From contig BTRK01000005.1 in the NCBI GenBank assembly GCA_036245805.1, positions 9,424,001 to 9,488,000 of the forward strand: 64,000 bases of DNA, given 5' to 3'. The DNA is from Pristionchus mayeri (lineage: Eukaryota; Nematoda; Chromadorea; Rhabditida; Neodiplogasteridae). The stretch's first letter is position 1; each line of letters starts with the position of its first letter. A program made the position numbers and the translations under genes. A model generated the notes under the pieces. That model was not told the origin of the DNA and searched no databases. It was given only the letters and a program-made list of their open reading frames with translations. Below are positions 35,001 to 46,620 of the stretch, in pieces.

Positions 35001-38000
35001 TAAGATGAAGGGTTGGAACTCGACATTCCCAGGTGGGGAAATTTGTTTTTTACTGACACGAACGTTTCACAAGTTGAATTGCAGGGCGTCCTGATTCTAT
35101 ATAATTTCATCTGAAATCGACAGTGTGTTCAGTTCAGTTGCTTATCTCTCATCAGTCTACCTAGGTCTCCTCAACTCGAAAAAATGGTTACATTGATCAT
35201 TTAAAATAGGAAATAACAAAATAACTAATGACTACGACCTATATTCCTACAGTAAAAATATATCCCTTTTTTAAGACTACAGTTCCCGGAAGGGCAAGCA
35301 ATGAGATTCATCGACGCTAGGGCCCAGAAGTACAGATTAGCCTGTACGATTCTGGACATAGCGCCGCCTGGGAGAGTGTGCTTGAACTCAAGATGATGGT
35401 TTGGAACGCGATGTTCCCAGGTGAGGAATTTTCTTTTTGACTGCAACAAACGTTTCACTAGTCGAAAAAAAGGTGCCTTGACCTCGATGCTTTTCATATT
35501 GTTTGAAATCGCCGCCCGTGTGTTTAGTTAACTCGCGCGTTTCACCGCATTATACCAAGCTCAATTCGAAAATGTCAACATTTGCCAGAGAGAACAAGAA
35601 TTAATTCGATACTCAATCGCGAGATTCTGAGTATTAAACGTTCTACATTTAGCGCGCTTTTAGCCTTACACGCATTCTTATTGAGATTGCTCACTGCATT
35701 AAAAAATATATTGCAGAGAGATAAGAAATGAAGTATTAGTTTAATATTCGTAATAATTCCGTCACTAAAAAACTCTCTCACTTTAGAAAATATAGTTTCC
35801 GGAAGGAGAATGGATTAGATTTGTCGACGCTATGGCCCGAAGAACAAGTTCGTCAGAACTTGCATGCTTCTGGACAGAGCGCCGCCTGGGGCGAGTGCTT
35901 GAGATTAAGGTTCAGGTTTGAAACGGGAAAAAACCTGGTGTGCAAAATTTTGTTTTTGTAAAAAAATTTGCACTAGTTGACAATAGATAGAGCGCTAACA
36001 ATCCTTCTCATATTCTTAAAAATCATCAATCAATCCAATATGTTCGATCTGTCACTGTTCCAGGATAGCATGCACCAGTTGAAAAAATGCTCATTTTCAA
36101 AGGAGTGCCGCTTCCTGAGATGGTCTGCATAGGTCTGCTCAACTAGAAAAATTCCAACGTTGATCAGAGGCAGCAATATATTGTGATGGATACATTCTGA
36201 GTATTGAAAGTTTTCATAGAAATTTCTTTCTACCCTGCTTTAAGATAATATTGAGTAGAGAAGCTCATAGTTGAATGCTCGAAATAGTTATGCCACTAAT
36301 ATGGACCAGTTTTATAAAATACAGTTTCTGGGAGGATAAAGGTTGATATTTATCGACGCTAGGGCCCAGAAGTACAGATTTGTGAAGACCTGTACGATTC
36401 TGGCCAAAGCGCCACAGGGGGTGAGTGCTGGAGGTTAAGATGCATGCTTGGAACCAGATAAAACCAGTTAGGGAAATTTTGGTTGGACTACAACACACGA
36501 CTCATTAAAGTTACCCAACAACCGTCAAAATGGCCTATATTTTTATTCCTGAAACTGATAGACATAAAAGAGACTATTAGAAATGCAATACTAAGAAAAT
36601 CAGAAAATAAATAATTAGTCACAGAATCGACCTCAAAACATATGTTGTGCAACCCTGATCAAGACCGATTTTCCCGCGAGGTTTGAAACATGAATATTTT
36701 GTGTGCGGTAATTAGAGTTCACAAGCCCGGTTCTATGCCAAATTCATCCTCGCTTCTCGCCCGGTTGTAGAAATATATATTTCAACAGCAAAAACTTCAA
36801 TATTAAGCCCACATAATCGATTAAACAATATTTAAACAAACCGCGCATTTTAAATTACGGTACTTAGTGTATGTTCATGTAATTCGCGGTAAGATATTGT
36901 TCAGGCGCCAATTTAAAAATTTTGCACGGTTGTTGGGTAACTTTAATTGGAAATTCATGGTTAATCCTTCTCATCTTTTTTTTTAAATCGCAGGTGGGTT
37001 CAGTTTACTCGCGTGAAACAAAGTACTCTACCGCAATCAACTCGAATAGCCTACATTAATCGGAGGGAACAAGTTACTTATTAGATTTTTTTAGTTTAGA
37101 TTCAGATTATCACACTCACTCCATTTAAATCACTTTCTAGCATGTCACACTGTATAACACTGCTTGGATTCAAGATAATATTGCATAGGTAAAGAAAGGA
37201 ACTGTTAGTTGCATGTTGGTGATTTTCCTACGACCAACACTATACTCTCCTTTTTTGGAAAGTGCAATTTCCGGGAGAGAAGAAGGACGAGATTTATCGA
37301 CGCTAGGGGCCAGAAGTACAGATTTGTGGAAAACTGTACGATTCTGGCCAAAGCGCCGCCTGGGGATTTGGCGTGTGATTAAATTGCAGAGTTGGAACGC
37401 GTCAACACCTGGCGAGTAAAATTTAGTTTTGAGTGAAACAAACGTTTCACTAATTGAATATTGATGATAGAGCGCTGCTAATCAAACTGATATCGGCAGA
37501 ACTCGTCGTGTGTTCAATTTACTCTCGCGTATTCAAAAGAAAATTGCATAGAAATAAGAATAGAAATTCCATAGATATTCGTGAAATTTGCGCAACTAAT
37601 AAAAAAACTCCTCCCAATTTGGAAAATCTATTTTCCGGATGAATGAAGGATACGATTTATCGACGCCGGTCAGAAGTGCGAAAACTTGTACAATTCTGGC
37701 CAAAGCGCCACCCGAGGCGCGCGCGTAAGGTTATAGTTCATGTTTGGAACCAGAGACGACCAGGTGGGGTAAAATTTCATATCTGCTATAACAAACGTCT
37801 CGCAGGTTTGAAATAGACCGTAATGCGCCCATAATCCATATCATATTGATCTAAACAGTCAGTATGTTTAGTTCGCGTGCGACTCGCCATTGTATGCCTA
37901 TCAACGTGCCTTTCTATGCCATTATCCAAGCATCAGCTATCTATCCTATCCTTATCTCTGGCTCACTCTAACGACACAGTCTAGTCATTTCACTCATTCT

Positions 38001-39550
38001 ATCGGCTGATTGACCGGTGAGAAAGTACAGGAAATGAAGGGAGTAACACTCAGTTTCAACCAATCCACTCACTCGAAGGGCACATTCTGCAGCAGGACGG
38101 GGGCGACAGTCTTGATGAGCAGCGACGGAATGATGTCAGCGAGGAGCACGGAGCCCGTCGACATCGGTGAACACTCCCGATGGGTTATCGTCTCCTGCGA
38201 GATACGGTAGTTAGCTAGTTGTCGATCGGCTAGAGCCGAGAAAGCTACTCTACGTGTCAATGCAACTTTACTATTACAGCCAACAGGTATCCATCGCAGT
38301 TCTCATTTGGTCTAAGACAGCAGAGGAACGTAAGCATGCAAAATTTTATTCATTTTATGATTTTTTGCATTTTATGAGAAAGCGATCTACAAATCGTTTG
38401 GCGTTATGGTGGTCTTATTCATGGAAACACCGCAACAGGTACTCACCAACCTGGACAATTTCAGCGGCCTCACAATTTTACCTTCCTCCTACATGCAGCA
38501 ATTTGCTGTCAAGGACTAATATATTGACTGTGAATCATTTTTTACAATTTAGTTCAGGATTCGGCTAAGTAATCTGCTCTATAGTTATGACAAAGTGATT
38601 TTTCACCCTACTCGAACCCGGAATTTCAAAGGTGAATCCGGCTAGGAGGGTCATCCAAGCCGGCTTTCCGTGTCCGTTTTATCACCACTAATTCTAGTTT
38701 CATAGTCAACAAAAGGCTGAGGGGTCGCTTTCTTCATTTTTAGAGCTATCTCACCGGTCGGCCAGTCGAGAGAGTCCTGGAGATAAAGAGCCCTCAACTT
38801 TAGTCGACTATACAATCATTAGGCCGGATGAGCATTAAGACGTCATGCCGCCTTTGATATATCGAAGGCGGTATGACGTCATATTTCTCATCCAGCCTAG
38901 TACCTGTATGCGTGGATCAAAATACTCACATTGCACACTTTGCTGCCCGGTTGCTCTGCGCCTTTCTCGAGGATGTCCTTCGCGGCACTGAGCATGATGA
39001 CGTACGCGAAGTTGTTGCACAGCCCGAGCAGCCTGGAGTACGATAGATTGAGTACGGGAGGATTACGGTAATGAAAGTAGATTATGTCAAACCGTTAAGT
39101 ATGGCTTTTACTGAAGGGCATGAAGGAATCATGTATGAAAGGTGAGATAATCAGGATTACGGTAGCGACAAATTTTCCAGGCCGATACTATCCAGGTTAC
39201 GGTAGCAATAAGCGGCCCATAATTGACTTGAATACGATCGAAGTTGAGAATACAGTAGAAACTCGTTGGCTAATCTACTGAATGCGAAATGCAGCTAAAA
39301 ATGGCTAGCATCTTCTGAGAGATGACCGTACGATAAAGATAGATTACGGTAGCAGGGTTTTGGACATGCTAACGACCCGAACAGGTTGGGTTGATATTGT
39401 ATGATCAACATTACGCTAACCAATAAATGACGGAGAATGGCATATTTTGTTTGGGCTTACTACAGGTGGGACAGCTATCCTAGAGATACTACCGTACACA
39501 TTTAAAAAAAGACCGTACCAGAAGGCCGCGAGGTTCTGCTTCACAGTCAT
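29026..39550 (-). CDS. cln-3: CLN3/battenin, complete 16-exon gene
   Basis: Sixteen exons join without a phase conflict into 431 codons plus stop (human CLN3 is 438 residues): 39519-39550, 38930-39032, 38073-38194, 33871-33956, 33615-33687, 32957-33065, 32703-32746, 31498-31587, 31075-31148, 30810-30874, 30665-30733, 30504-30575, 30083-30172, 29855-29921, 29527-29603, 29026-29148. Family landmarks: LLGLCNNFAYVIMLSAAKDI (residues 12-31), STGSVLLADIIPSLLIK (about 58-74), GSGLGEVSYLSLSAYFP (about 122-138), an acidic loop (DSDDDEVVEEEG, about 226-237), YFAEYFINQGLLELL, YEGLLGGSAYVHTF and REFALGVVSISDTFGI. CLN3 is a multi-spanning lysosomal membrane protein linked to lysosomal pH and glycerophosphodiester export; here this is inferred from homology. 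The mammalian C-terminal CQLS is absent; the protein ends ICTLPL. Intron 3 (4.1 kb) holds a structured-repeat array and intron 7 a MITE. The gene is divergent from rpl-13. Confidence 0.95.
31821..32645. mobile_element. MITE with mariner-like ends in cln-3 intron 7
   Basis: An 825-bp element starting TTAGGGTGTTCCAAAAGTCC and ending with the complement (GACTTTTGGAACACCCTAA), with TA at both junctions (31819-31820 and 32646-32647). The matching intron of the second cln-3 copy (59128-59398) is only 271 bp and lacks it. No transposase is visible. Confidence 0.88.
33954..34023. repeat. Short tandem repeat, TTACTGTAATGG-type
   Basis: Four to five imperfect units containing TTACTGTAATG follow exon 4 of cln-3 within intron 3. 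The unit resembles the TACTGTA/TACGGTA motif scattered across this locus. Confidence 0.7.
34195..37815 (+). repeat. Structured-repeat array in cln-3 intron 3 (8 copies)
   Basis: Copies start at about 34197, 34403, 34914, 35308, 35818, 36350, 37292 and 37655. Spacing is often 500-530 bp, so the repeat is embedded in a larger tandem unit. Core: TCGACGCTAGGGCCCAGAAG, a stem closed by CTGTAC(G/A)ATTCTGG, AGCGCC, a GGTTAAGATG-type stretch, TTTGGAAC...CCTGGTGGG, a U-rich tract, then ACAAACGTCTCACTAGTTGA. A box like GGAAAATACAGTTTCCGGAA precedes most copies by about 25-45 bases. It lies antisense to cln-3. It has no shared reading frame. It could be a non-coding RNA family or an old foldback element. 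Confidence 0.85.
37816..38072. other. Rest of cln-3 intron 3
   Basis: Unique AT-rich sequence between the last structured repeat and exon 3. Nothing further is recognised. Confidence 0.4.
38820..38899. repeat. ~80-bp palindromic element with TGACGTCA, copy 1
   Basis: AGGCCGGATGAG...CATCCAGCCT encloses ACGTCATGCCGCCTTTGATA and its near-complement. It lies in intron 2 of cln-3. The same element recurs at 48450, 49661, 51490 and, split, at 52390. TAG/CTA bases flank the ends of several copies. Confidence 0.9.
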
Positions 39551-39593
39551 TCGTCTCCTACTGTAGCGCCGATCGACACTAGATCAGCATGAT

Positions 39594-39599
39594 CTGAAA
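39594..39599 (-). promoter_or_regulatory. Likely trans-splice acceptor of cln-3
   Basis: On the minus strand CCCATTTCAG precedes the cln-3 ATG (39548-39550) by 43 bases. TTTCAG is the nematode 3' splice consensus and no upstream coding exon is visible, so a spliced-leader acceptor is the simplest reading. A weaker CTACAG lies closer to the ATG. Confidence 0.5.
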
Positions 39600-40689
39600 T
39601 GGGAGATTCTAATCAACATCATGAGGAAAGAAGAACCGCAGAGAGCGACGAAGGACCCACTTTGGCATGTTTTAGATCTCGAAGTCGGCACGAGCAATGT
39701 AACATTAGCGGGAACAGCGAATGGAATAGGCATACAGAGTTGAGATAAGAGCATTAAAATGTGTTTGAAGGAGCCATAAATGCACACGAAAACCAATGAA
39801 GTGAGAAGAGTCGCTGTGTGATTCATTGAACAGTTGTTCATCATGATGACATTATGCATCACTCGACACACCGTAGTTCGAATAAGGAGCAGGGTGAGAA
39901 TCGGACGAAGTAGAATAAGTTAATGAATGCGGAAACATTTAAATTAAGCGTATTCATCTAATAGTTGAAAAAATTTAAAAAATGTAGATCGATTGATTAG
40001 CAGTGAATATTAATCATAGCGTAAAGAACACTATTGAGTACAACTCGCCAAATGCTTGAAAAGGCACGCAGAGCTTCATAAGTGTAATAAGAGGGCAAAA
40101 TAGGAACTGTTTAATTGCAAAGATCTATACAGGCCAATGGAAAAATTGTTTTCTCGTGTATCTGGATGCCCCTAAGCGCAATTAACAACTAACTATAAAA
40201 TATGTTGCTAAATAACATAAATTAAACGCGAAAAATATAAAAGACTGCAAGAAAGTATAAGCGAAAACACCAGATGGATTGAGGTTTCACGTGAAGTGGA
40301 ACCGGGAATTGTAAAATGTAAGCCGGGAAAGAGACAGATTAGTGGAGCAGTAAATCTCGACCCGAGAGAGGACATGAATCGCGAACTGAAAGAATTTTAA
40401 AGTCGCGGCTTACCGTAACGTGATACTCAGCCAAGCTGCGAAATGCACCCATTTTCCTAAATTCTGAAAGGCTTTTTTCTTTTTCCTTTTTTATCGACTG
40501 TATTTATGTTTCTTTTGTGAAAATGTTACTCTAATCTGTAAATCTAACATTTTGCGATAGGTGTTACTATATTTGATGCATTTTCTATCAATTACGAACT
40601 CATAAAACGCTATTTCTTTCTCTTTTGTTGTTTGTCACTTAAATTGTGTAAAATTCATTTCCTTTACTGTTATTATTTTCCAGGTAACC
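39600..40689. promoter_or_regulatory. Divergent promoter region cln-3 / rpl-13
   Basis: About 1.1 kb between the start codons of cln-3 (minus) and rpl-13 (plus). No exon is visible. The right half carries pyrimidine-rich stretches (about 40470-40500 and 40610-40630), expected upstream of a ribosomal-protein gene, and one TTACCGTAA site near 40412. No TATA box can be singled out. Confidence 0.45.
40681..40683 (+). promoter_or_regulatory. Likely trans-splice acceptor of rpl-13
   Basis: TATTATTTTCCAG ends six bases before the ATG at 40690. Such a very short leader after a consensus acceptor is typical for spliced-leader addition to nematode ribosomal-protein genes. Confidence 0.6.
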
Positions 40690-41822
40690 ATGGCTCCCAA
40701 GGGGAACAACATGATTCCCAATGCGCATTTCCGCAAGCATTGGGAAATGCGAATCAAGACCTGGTTCAACCAGCCTGCCCGCAAGCAGCGCAGACGTCTG
40801 GCCCGTGTTGCTAAGGCATCGAGGGTTGCTCCTCGTCCCGTCTCCGGTTTCCTCAGGTCAGTACTTATTTAGTTTTGCTTATTTTATTGGAACTATTTAA
40901 AACCTTGTTCAAAATCACTCGTGATGAAATTGAATGAAAATACGTTTTGTTCAGGCCCGCTGTCCGTTGCGTTACCCAGCGCTACAACAGACGTGTCCGC
41001 CTCGGACGTGGATTCACCCTTGACGAGCTCAAGGAGGCCGGCATCAACAAGACCGAGGCCCGCGGAGTCGGAATCTCTGTCGATTACCGCAGGACCAACA
41101 AGTCCCTCGAGTCTCAGAAGGTATTTTACTACTTTTTTGTTCAATTTAATTGTATTTTTAAAGTTTATGTGCTCAAGAATGCTTTAACGCGCTGATCATT
41201 ATATTGAGTGGGATATTCATAATTACATGCTTTTGTTAATTAAAAAAATATTTTAATTTTTTTTATTTCAGGCCAACGTCGAGCGCCTGAAGGCTTACAA
41301 GGCCAAGCTCATCCTCTTCCCCAAGAAGCTCGCCGCCCCCAAGAAGGGAGACAGCTCCGTGAGTTTTTAAAGAAGTTTAACAATGCATTGTTTTACGGTA
41401 ATGATGATAACTTAATCCATTCTCCGAGCAACGTTAGCTGTTCATGTTAGTCGACTGAAGTGTTTGGGCAGAGTTCTTCTGTCCATTCATGGAGGTCACT
41501 TTGAAATAGTTTTCTTAGCTAAGCTGATTAATCGGCTCTGAACCATCTGACAAACAATCAAAATTTCGTCATATTTTGTAATCAATCTTAAATATTTTCA
41601 TTTCAGGCCGAAGAGCTCAAGGTCGCCGCCCAGCTCCGCGGAACCGTCCTTCCCCTCGCCAAGATCGTCCACGAGCAGACTGCCCGCCCCATCACCGAGG
41701 CCGAGAAGAAGGTCGAGGTGTACCGCCACCTGCGCCGCGTCAGAGCCGACAAGAAGTACGCCGGAAAGAGAGAGGCCAAAGCCAAGGAGGCCGCCGACGA
41801 TGGTATTGGAAAGGCCAAGTAA
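40690..41822 (+). CDS. rpl-13: 60S ribosomal protein L13 (eL13)
   Basis: Four exons, 40690-40856, 40955-41120, 41272-41358 and 41607-41822, give 211 codons plus stop, the same length as human RPL13. The N-terminus [20 protein letters not shown] and the later [18 protein letters not shown] are diagnostic. The protein is basic and binds 28S rRNA in the large ribosomal subunit. All introns have GT-AG ends and are 98, 151 and 248 nt. Coding sequence is rich in GAG, AAG, CTC and GCC codons, as expected for a highly expressed nematode gene and unlike the AT-rich surroundings. It is convergent with the TPPP gene, with 148 bp between stop codons, and divergent from cln-3. The start is fixed by homology and the adjacent acceptor. 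Confidence 0.98.
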
Positions 41823-41938
41823 TTGTTCGTTTTCTTGTTGGTATAAATTGTTATCCAATGTTATCAAATCTCAGATCTTTATTCACATGAAAGATATACA
41901 CAACCATTTGATCTCAGAAATATTTGGGAGAGGGCAGA

Positions 41939-41944
41939 TTTATT
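41939..41944 (-). terminator. Poly(A) signal of the TPPP gene
   Basis: AATAAA on the minus strand, 27-32 bases past the TPPP stop codon (41971-41973). A second AATAAA overlaps the stop codon itself (GCAAAATAAAG) but would leave a very short 3' UTR. Confidence 0.6.
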
Positions 41945-41970
41945 CTGTATATACAGGGATAGGATGGGCT

Positions 41971-43757
41971 TTATTTTGCGGCTCCATGGACCTTATCGTA
42001 GGTGTCTTTGTTCTTGTACGAGGCGACGTATCCCGTCTTCTCGATAAGCTCTTCCCTTCCTGCCTTACCCTTTCCACTTCCATCCTCGTTGAATCTCTCC
42101 TTGTGGGCTCCAGTGTACTGGAATGCTTGTTCCAATGGAGTTCTATGATTTAGTCGAACCTTAGTGTGATCAGTGAGTCTGGAGTAGACTCCATCGGCCT
42201 TGGCCTTGGCTGCCGAGTTGACAGTGGGCGCTTCCAGCTTGGACAGCTTCTCGATGATGACGTCGAGCTCGTCCTGAACATTTAGTTGGAGGGGTTAATT
42301 TTTTCTTTGCTACCTGCACAGAGTTCTTGGTCTGGCTAGCGCGGTCCTCGGCCACTTTGACAAGCACTTGCTTGGTCTCGGGGAAAGTTGCCTTCTTCTT
42401 GGTGCTGAAAAAGGCTTTTTGTTTTTGGTGATCGACTGGGAACTTGAGTTCCAGGGATACTATAAGGATACTCAGGGAGTCTGCAGGACCGATGGATCTT
42501 CGACAAAGGTTTCATAGAATAGAATCCATTTATGGTTGTAGCACGTGAGTGGAAGTGGTAATCCAGAAGAAAATCTAAAAATATTGTAAAATTAATGTAC
42601 CCGGTGACTTTGGAGAAGGCGATTCCGGTGACTGTAGTAGTGACGCCCTTGGGGTCGATGACGCCTGCGTCCTTGAGCCACTTGTCGAAGTTCTTCCCCG
42701 TCATTTCGGTCGCCGTGGCGGCACCGAACTTGGAGAAGGCCTCCCATCTGGAAAAGGAAAGATGCGGGTACGGTAGTTTGATCGGTAATTTATCGATGCT
42801 TTATAAGGAACCTATATTACAGTAGCCACTTCGCATATACGGTAGAGTAATTGATAGATAGTGTATTGGGGATACGGTAGCTAGGCGCTGAAATCAATAT
42901 CAGTGTGGTATCCTTGGGACCCAATCAATAGAGTGTAGGTAGAGCGCAATCAATAGAATCCGGTTTACTGTAGGCAATTTAAAGATACGGTAAACAGTAC
43001 CGTTGCCTGAGAGAATCAGTCAATGATCAGTATGAGGTGCTGTGTTTCGAGGCTGTGTCAGGGTAGTCTGAGGTTTCAACCGCTAGTGAAGGTATGAGTG
43101 ACTCATCTGGAGCATCAATTGGCATTCAATAGCTCAAAGTTGCCAGCCGACTAGGGGATTCCAGCACCATAGGTTTCGTAGGATTCTTCCCGTGCTGTGA
43201 ATGGAATTCCTTTCTCAGCCATAAATTTGTTGATGCTCTTGCGCACTCTCTCCTTTCTAGTCTCTTCCCTCACTCTCCTCCTCTAGTCCCCTTCCTCCTT
43301 TTTCGTCTTTCCCCTTGTTTTCCTGCTGCATGGTCATCAGAGATGGCGACTTGCTTCATTCCCCGAGGATAGGAAATGAAGGAATCCAGGGAAATCGATA
43401 TTTGTAGCGCGACAACAGCATAGTGAATGAGAGATAAGAGAGCCCAGAGAGAATGAGGAAAAACACTTTGAAACATCCCTGCACGAGTGGCTCTCGGAAC
43501 TTTTTCTCACTGTATACAGTAATTAGTTTCGTACAAAATCAATATCTGCTCATACAGTAGGCAAAACGTAAGGAAGGACTTGAAGGGATCATTGGCGAAC
43601 AATAGCTATAGCCACAACTCAGGTACAGTATACCTTTCCATCACTAGGAGAAAATCAATATTTGTGGATACAGTAGTCTACCGTACTTGGCCTTGACGTC
43701 CTTGGCGTCCCAGTTGAACTTGTACTCGGGCTTGTCGGCTGTTGCAGTTCCGGGCAT
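41971..43757 (-). CDS. tppp-1: TPPP / p25-alpha family protein
   Basis: Five exons, 43687-43757, 42601-42747, 42314-42404, 42160-42273 and 41971-42117, give 189 codons plus stop. The start ATG is at 43755-43757, preceded by a TTCTCAG acceptor. Residues 24-72 match the p25-alpha core (WEAFSKFGAATATEMTGKNF, KWLKDAGVID, GIAFSKVTG). The C-terminal half contains SRLTDHTKYTGAHKERF and GKGKAGREELIEKTGYV, the conserved tail that in mammals binds tubulin and zinc. The family bundles and stabilises microtubules. Between HTK and YTG lies a 42-nt segment (42118-42159) with GT...AG ends; homologues lack it, so I treat it as an intron although it is a multiple of three and open. Neighbour rpl-13 in tail-to-tail order agrees with C. 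elegans as I remember it. The gene symbol follows that assignment. Confidence 0.93.
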
Positions 43758-45352
43758 CTCGTTGCGGGATTCGGAATTGGAGGGTACGGTAGCCTGAGAA
43801 TATCGATCGATAAATCGATGACATGATAACTGCCGCAAGCTGTTCGAAACGACGCGCTGGAGAGACGTGGGAACGGGGGAAATAATGGAGGGAGGGGTGT
43901 TCAAAGGCGAGAGAGCGAGAGACGGAAAAGAGGTCAGAGAAAGAGGCAAGAGAGTGCGCGAAAGTGAGAGAGACGCTGCGAAAACTGTGCGTGTCTCCAT
44001 AGAGACCTGCGACTGTTTTCACGATTCGAGTCCTGGTCTGCTCTCTCACTTTTGCATGCTCTCTCGCCGGTTTGAGGAAGCGAGAGAGCATGGGAATGGA
44101 GAGAGTCAGACAGTGGAAATTCATGCTGTGTGATATTGTGAGCTGCGAAAGTCTTGACAGCTAAAATGTCGTGAAAAAAAGGGAAAGTGACGAGATCACA
44201 AGATTTTGGGTTGAAAAAAGAGCCAGATTTGAAGCTTTACCGAAAACAAAACTGTTGACAGAATGCGCGTGAAGGGGAGGGAGGACAGCAGAATGTGGAA
44301 ACCATGGCTGGTGAGAACCGCAAATAGTCGTCAATATGATTTGAGCGCTCTCCCAGTGCACAGGTGACATGGAAACAATAGGGAAGGTTTCCAGTCGGCG
44401 TCAGGAAATTAACCAGAGTTGGAGAAGTGATATCGCTTCATTCTAAAAACTCGGGCAGAGAGTTATTGAATGACGAAACCGTGATATCGCAGCTCGAATT
44501 CTTGCATTATCTCATCACACTGGGAAAGTCTTACCAGACTACAGATTATTAGAGGACGAGTAAGAGACCAGATTGCGAACCCCCAATGAAGGCAGATTCT
44601 CCCTATTTGGAGCCTGAGCGAACATGAGGCTCATCTTTCAACTCTCTGCTCCTCCCACTCTCTCGAATCTGCATGCTCTCTCGCCAGGCAGACAGAGCGA
44701 GAGAGTATGAAATATGGAGAGAGTCAGAGCACACTCTCGTTCTCTCGCTTCCGCTCCCCACAACAATAAGTCATCATTAGAATGTAGTGAACAGATGGGC
44801 CGAGTCTCGCGCGCTCTCTCGATTTGCCGTGCTCTCTCGTCGGTTAGAGGGGAGCGAGAGAGCATGTGATATTGAGAGATTTAGAGAAAGAGAGACTGTG
44901 CAGAATTAAGAGAGCGGTAGATCATGAAGACTGCTTTTGAGACTGCCGTCAAAGGCAGGAGTGTCTGCCTTCTCTGACACTCTCTCAACTTCTCGCACTC
45001 TCTCGCCACTTGCCTGGGGCCATGAAGGCCTATCAGATTTCGTGTGTGTTGTGAAAGTGGAAGAGAGGGGCTACTGCGAGAGTAATGGAGTATGACTCAG
45101 TAGTCTATGGGAGATAAGGAGGATGGATTTTGGAGATAGGCCCACTCCTAGTCTTTGAGAATGAGTGAGACCAAGCGTGCAGTAGACATGATGAGTAGAC
45201 AAGTGAAGGCGATCTCTACATGTTATATTGTAGAGGAAAATGGAAAAAATGAGGGTTTCGGGAGTAGAAGGTGGAGTTGTGTTTCAGGTGAGGTATTGAT
45301 GAGGAGAGGGAAAGGGCGAATGATGCGTATGAGGCTTCGCACTCTTATAATA

Positions 45353-46620
45353 TCAGGTTGACTAGAAAGTTTTGTCGTATTTTTCGTATTTACGCTTTTC
45401 CTCACTAATACAGTTGAAAAAGATGCATCTTCTAAGTACTATGAGGAATGCTAGGGATAGTTCCCTGCTACAAATTTATACCGTTACTGATACCTCACTG
45501 TCAATGTTATGGGATCTATGATTCGAACAATTTGACCAACTGTATTCAACGACTCCTGATCGTTGATTTCCTGCTCATCGTAGAAGTTAACTAGACCCGC
45601 GAGCAAGTGATAGTTGGAATGAGCAATGGTCAAGGAATATGCCAAGGACAGTAGAAGGTATTAGTCGGAGCAGGCTATCCCAGGAAGTGAAGATCTTATG
45701 GGGAAGGCACAGGCCATGTTGAGTGGGAGGATGAAAATATCACGTCATGGGTGGGTCCTTTCGATTTGGAGCTTGAAATTTTGGTAGTAGTGAACACATA
45801 CAATATCCATGCTATTCATATATTAAGTTGGGGAATAGTATGAATCAGCGCGTTTTTGACATATCTGGTCGAAGAGTGGTATTTTTGAACATCGAAAATA
45901 GTGTTTGGAATGATATACTGCCTCCCAAGCAGCAAAATCATGCGATCAATTGTGCTCATTTTTTGTACAATACACTTAGTAATCATCTCATATAGTAGCA
46001 TTGTCTTGGCAAATTGAAGAGCCATTGGGAAGGGACAAAGTCAGAGACACGTTCAACATTGTGTTTTTGTCAGAATCTTCGTTTCAGCCAAGAAAGCATT
46101 TTTTCGAATTTTCTCACGTTTCCGAATATCTTAAGTCCATGCTTTAGGGTGGGATGGTTGTCCCCAATAGTGATGGAGCGATCGCAGATAATATGGTTGA
46201 TGCCATTGTTTGAAGCTAATCGAAGGCGAGGAAGGTCTAGTGAGGTAGATCCATCTGCTCGAACCTAATCTAATTGGTATACCGCCATATTATCGACATC
46301 GTTCAACCAACTTGGCGCAGTGGTAGAGAGGAGATATGTATCTGATACACATACGCTATAGGGAGTTATCTTGCCTTTGGTTTGAAAGCGGAGAAAAATA
46401 AGAATATAATTATGTCGTGAAAACAAGAGAACTCGTTGGAGAACTTGTGCAATTATGTGATTTAAACTGATTGGGATTACCAAATCTGAAACATATCTAA
46501 AACGCCCCTGTGTACCCCTCCTTAACTTGAAAAATGGGGCGGCTCATATCGACAGAGAAATGAGAACGAACGGATTGAAGTGAGACCACAAAATGCGACA
46601 GAACTTTCTAGTCAACCTAA
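45353..46620. mobile_element. Degenerate mariner-like element (1268 bp)
   Basis: Ends TCAGGTTGACTAGAAAGTTT and the complement, with ACTTTCTAGTCAACCTAA at the right, TA at both junctions (45351-45352 and 46621-46622). Size and TTAGGTTG-type ends suit mariner, and the ends are related to the elements at 16579 and 20053. Its interior is AT-richer than the GA hairpin region around it and no transposase motif is readable. Confidence 0.8.

Noticed and set aside
36265..36498. Protein frames across structured-repeat copies (also 34281-34556, 35225-35497, 18362-18733)
   Set aside because: Different copies are open in different phases and indels are not multiples of three, so the repeat is not coding.
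43644..44000. Longer N-terminus for TPPP (upstream frame extension)
   Set aside because: The extension runs through hairpin-repeat DNA and past a TTCTCAG acceptor; the family starts close to the ATG at 43757.
45353..46620. Active mariner transposase
   Set aside because: Ends and size fit, but no D-D-D motif or extended frame is readable on either strand.
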